A stretch of 64,000 bases of DNA from Chitinophaga sp. CF418 (GTDB taxonomy: Bacteria; Bacteroidota; Bacteroidia; Chitinophagales; Chitinophagaceae): positions 145,258-209,257 of the forward strand of contig NZ_FRCN01000005.1 in NCBI RefSeq assembly GCF_900142925.1. The letters are read 5' to 3'. Made by a program: the position numbers and the translations under genes. This document shows, piece after piece, positions 61,351 to 64,000 of this stretch (its first letter is position 1; each line of letters starts with the position of its first letter). Below the pieces are notes generated by a model that was not told the origin of the DNA, ran no database searches, and saw only the letters and a list, made by a program, of their open reading frames with translations.

Positions 61351-61385
61351 CAAGACTGCCGGCAGTTGCCGACAGTCTTGTTTTT
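61351..61385. other. Intercistronic hairpin between the adhesin and porP/sprF genes
   Basis: CAAGACTG/CAGTCTTG with an inner CGGC/GCCG pairing. The T-run TTTTT is on the plus side; on the minus strand TAATGAATG follows. It may be an mRNA processing or decay barrier rather than a terminator, since the genes are one operon. Confidence 0.5.
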
Positions 61386-61393
61386 ACTGATGC

Positions 61394-64000
61394 TTATCGC
61401 AGCAGCATGATGTAACCATTGTAGGTATGCCATTGTCCATTTGCGTCCAGCCCCTTCAAAGTATAATAATAGGTGCCTGCGTTCAGTCCTTGTCCATCCC
61501 ATTCGCCCTGGTAATGCTGCTTTCTGAAAAGCACATTATTCCAGCGGTTGTAGATCACGATCTCATTCTGCACGAATTTCTCCAGTCCTTTGATCACCAG
61601 TTTATCATTGCTGCCATCACCGTTTGGTGTGATCACGTTTGGCACTTCTACTTCATTCGGGATGATGTTCAGGTTTACTATCGCCACATTACTCCAGTTA
61701 CCGTTCTGGTCTTTCACTTTATAGGTAAAGGAATCCGGACCTGTATATCCTTTTTCAGGAGTGTAGACAACAGTACCATCTTCATTTACTACAATTGATC
61801 CATGTGCAGGCTGTTGTACAATTTCCAGGGAAGCAGGATCAAGCGGTGTATTAGCATTTCCTGGTGTATCGTTGTTCAATACAGGAATGGTCACCGGATT
61901 ATCCGCTCTTACATCACCCTGGTTGTCAGTAGCAGCTACCGGCAGTGGCGCTGGTGTAACAGGCGCCGCAGCACATGCCGGACAATCCGTTGTAGGATCA
62001 GGTGTTTCACTGGTCACGGCAGCCACATTCACCAAGCTACCGGTGAAACCTTCCGGCGTCAGTACTTTCACCTCATAAGTTACCACGGCCCCATTTGGCA
62101 ACACTGTGATGGTTTCATCAAGATCACCGGTGCCATTGGTATTAGGCAGGGTGACAGTGCCCTCAGTCACAGTAGCTGTCCAGTTGCTGATGGTTGTACC
62201 CGCAGGTGCGATGTCTTTAATATTGACATTGGCTGCATCACCAGGACCATTGTTGGTAACAGTGATCACATAGGCGACTTCCTTACCAGCTACAAAGGTG
62301 GTCTGTGTAGCATCTTTCAGTCTTTTCACTGTTACAATGTCGGCACCTGGTGCAGGATTGATACCTGGTGTAGTGCTGGTATTATTTCCAGGAGTAGCAT
62401 CTGTAGTGCTGCTCTGTACTGTTGCGCTATTGCTTAATGCTCCGGTGAAATTAGCCGGCGTCATAACAGTCACTTCATAGGTCACCACAGCTCCATTTGG
62501 TAAGGTCGCGATTGTCTCATTCAGATTACCGGTACCACTGGCACCAGGCAGGGTAACGCTACCGTTGTTTACTGCCGCGGTCCATGCACTGATTGTTGTA
62601 CCAGCAGGCGCATCGTCTTTGATATTGACATTCTTCGCATCACTTGGGCCGTTGTTGGTCACTTTGATAGTATAAACAACTGCAGTACCAGGCGAGAAGG
62701 TAGTCTGACCGGCGTTCTTCAGTTGTTTCACTACTGCCACATCAGCTTTAGGTGCTGGTGTTGTGGAAGCGGAAGTGTTGTTGTTATTACCTTGTGCAGG
62801 ATCGGTTGTACCACTTGTCACAACCGCTGTGTTGCTCAGGTTACCGGAGAAGGAAGCAGGTGTTTTCACTGTTACTTCATAGGTAACTACTGCACCATCA
62901 GGGAAGGTGGCAATTGTTTCATTCAGGTTACCGGTACCGCTGGTATTAGGCAGGGTAACAGTTCCATTAGTTACAGCCGCAGTCCAGGCACTGATGGTCG
63001 TACCAGCAGGCGCATCGTCTTTGATGTTGACAGTCTTCGCATCACTTGGACCATTGTTGGTCACTGTGATAACATATACTACATCTTCACCAGGTACAAA
63101 GGTTGTCTGACTTGCATCTTTCAACTTTTTCACGGTAACGATATCAGCGATAGCCGCAGGTGAGATAGCAGGCGTTGTGCTGCTGTTATCTGTCAGGTCA
63201 TCATCCTGGCTGGTAGTCGTTACAGCAGCTGTATTGCTCAGATTAGCAACAAATGAAGCCGGTACAACTACAGTCACTTTATAGGTCACCACAGCTCCAT
63301 TAGACAGGGTAGTAATGGTCTCATTCAGATTGCCAGTACCGCTGGTATTAGGCAACGTAACAGTACCTGTTGTTACTGTCGCTGTCCAGGAACTGATAGT
63401 TGTACCTGTTGGCGCATTGTCTTTAATATTTACATTTTTCGCATCACTTGGACCATTGTTAGTAACAGTGATGGTGTATACCACATCCTGACCAGGTGTA
63501 AAGCCAGTAGCTGTTGTTGTCTTAACTACAGATACATCTGCTTTTGACGCTGGTGTAGTAGAAGAAGAGGTATTGCTGTTATTACCCGGTGTAGGGTCAG
63601 TTGTACCGCTTGTTACAACCGCTGTGTTGCTCAGGCTACCCGTGAAAGAAGCAGGAGTTTTCACGGTTACTTCATAAGTCACTACGGCTCCATCAGGGAA
63701 GGTTGCAATTGTCTCATTCAGGTTACCGGTACCGCTGGTGTTAGGCAGGGTAACTGTACCTGCTGTCACAGCAGCTGTCCAGGCACTGATAGTTGTACCA
63801 GCAGGTGCAACATCATTCACATTTACAGTCTTCGCATCACTTGGACCGTTGTTGGTTACAGTGATCACATATACTACATCCTGGCCTGGTACAAAAGTAG
63901 TCTGGCTCGCATCTTTCAGTTTCTTCACAGTAACGATATCAGCGATAGCCGCAGGGGTGATAGCAGGTGTAGTGCTGCTATTATCCGTCAGGTCATCATC
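61394..64000 (-). CDS. Large DUF11-repeat surface adhesin with T9SS C-terminal sorting domain, N-terminus beyond the window
   Basis: 868 residues are readable; the frame is open through 64000, and the Met at 63928 is internal. It carries five DUF11-like Ig repeats of about 130-135 residues, each with VVYTITVTNNGPSDA-type motif and GTGNLNETI. Two types alternate: A (DIVTVKKLKDASQTTFVPG) and B (ADVSVVKTTTATGFTPG). Then come a cadherin-like Ig domain (about 660-760, VTIPVLNNDTPGNANTPLDP) and the gliding-motility-type C-terminal domain (VPNVITPNGDGSNDKLVIKG ... GTYYYTLKGLDANGQ, GYIMLL). Exported by T9SS and attached to the surface. Confidence 0.95.
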   Translation of the reverse strand, partial: DDDLTDNSSTTPAITPAAIADIVTVKKLKDASQTTFVPGQDVVYVITVTNNGPSDAKTVNVNDVAPAGTTISAWTAAVTAGTVTLPNTSGTGNLNETIATFPDGAVVTYEVTVKTPASFTGSLSNTAVVTSGTTDPTPGNNSNTSSSTTPASKADVSVVKTTTATGFTPGQDVVYTITVTNNGPSDAKNVNIKDNAPTGTTISSWTATVTTGTVTLPNTSGTGNLNETITTLSNGAVVTYKVTVVVPASFVANLSNTAAVTTTSQDDDLTDNSSTTPAISPAAIADIVTVKKLKDASQTTFVPGEDVVYVITVTNNGPSDAKTVNIKDDAPAGTTISAWTAAVTNGTVTLPNTSGTGNLNETIATFPDGAVVTYEVTVKTPASFSGNLSNTAVVTSGTTDPAQGNNNNTSASTTPAPKADVAVVKQLKNAGQTTFSPGTAVVYTIKVTNNGPSDAKNVNIKDDAPAGTTISAWTAAVNNGSVTLPGASGTGNLNETIATLPNGAVVTYEVTVMTPANFTGALSNSATVQSSTTDATPGNNTSTTPGINPAPGADIVTVKRLKDATQTTFVAGKEVAYVITVTNNGPGDAANVNIKDIAPAGTTISNWTATVTEGTVTLPNTNGTGDLDETITVLPNGAVVTYEVKVLTPEGFTGSLVNVAAVTSETPDPTTDCPACAAAPVTPAPLPVAATDNQGDVRADNPVTIPVLNNDTPGNANTPLDPASLEIVQQPAHGSIVVNEDGTVVYTPEKGYTGPDSFTYKVKDQNGNWSNVAIVNLNIIPNEVEVPNVITPNGDGSNDKLVIKGLEKFVQNEIVIYNRWNNVLFRKQHYQGEWDGQGLNAGTYYYTLKGLDANGQWHTYNGYIMLLR

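Noticed and set aside
61802..63163. Long plus-strand frames opposite the adhesin repeats
   Set aside because: Mirror frames of repeated coding DNA, rich in Cys, Ile and Arg with no family pattern.
61900..64000. Regularly spaced repeats that could suggest a CRISPR array or satellite
   Set aside because: The period of about 400/800 bp and continuous open frame show that these are protein-domain repeats.

Overview
The window comes from a Bacteroidota chromosome, most likely a Chitinophaga-like member of the Chitinophagaceae. This rests on a SusC/SusD pair with its own ECF sigma factor and FecR anti-sigma factor, a type IX secretion (T9SS) surface-protein cassette, lipoproteins with the Bacteroidota start (Cys followed by acidic residues), many AraC, Crp/Fnr and LytTR regulators, TAnnTTTG promoter boxes, an almost complete lack of Shine-Dalgarno sequences, and GH9, GH27 and GH92 glycosidases. 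I saw no rRNA, tRNA, CRISPR array, prophage or complete insertion sequence.

Layout. 1-6.7 kb: SusD (cut by the window edge), SusC, FecR and sigma factor, all on the minus strand. 7-16.6 kb: a PaiA-type acetyltransferase, three AraC regulators with neighbouring small targets, a sulfatase, an alpha/beta hydrolase and several gene relics. 16.8-23.3 kb: lipoprotein, MsrA, an acetyltransferase, PaiB and a divergent MocR regulator, then a 558-residue protein with an injection-system-like N-terminus and a TIKI/ChaN-like core. 23.6-34.4 kb: a GxGYxYP protein, aquaporin, two Crp/Fnr genes, an SDR, an AraC gene, an HxlR/DoxX pair, PhnA and small membrane proteins. 34.5-49 kb: a GH92 mannosidase, a hydrolase, DinB, a Rof-like protein, a GH18-like secreted protein, a DUF2306/LytS/LytTR operon divergent from an ABC exporter, a GH27 galactosidase, an AraC gene and an SDR. 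49.4-53.8 kb: a phosphodiester glycosidase, then an operon of TonB receptor, PnuC and NadR for nicotinamide riboside uptake and conversion to NAD. 54-64 kb: a Sel1 protein, a GH9 glycosidase, a TlpA-like oxidoreductase, a truncated DUF1801 gene, and an operon of DUF11-repeat adhesin, PorP/SprF and OmpA/PD40.

The most informative observation is regulatory. The promoters of paiA (near 7.5 kb) and paiB/mocR (near 19.65 kb) carry the same three-part operator, an inverted ATTGG followed by two AGTCCAAT direct repeats. The internal spacings (16 and 23 bp) and the distance to the minus-strand -7 box (8 bp) are identical at both loci. This indicates that the MocR regulator at 19.7 kb controls the two genes of a classical pai pair although they lie 12 kb apart. 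The paiA locus even keeps what looks like the eroded first codons of a lost divergent mocR copy.

The window also holds five gene relics (AraC HTH, DUF2231, FtsX-like permease, SAM methyltransferase, DUF1801), which points to active decay of accessory genes. Starts were chosen mainly from signal peptides, family length and promoter position, since ribosome binding sites are rarely visible.
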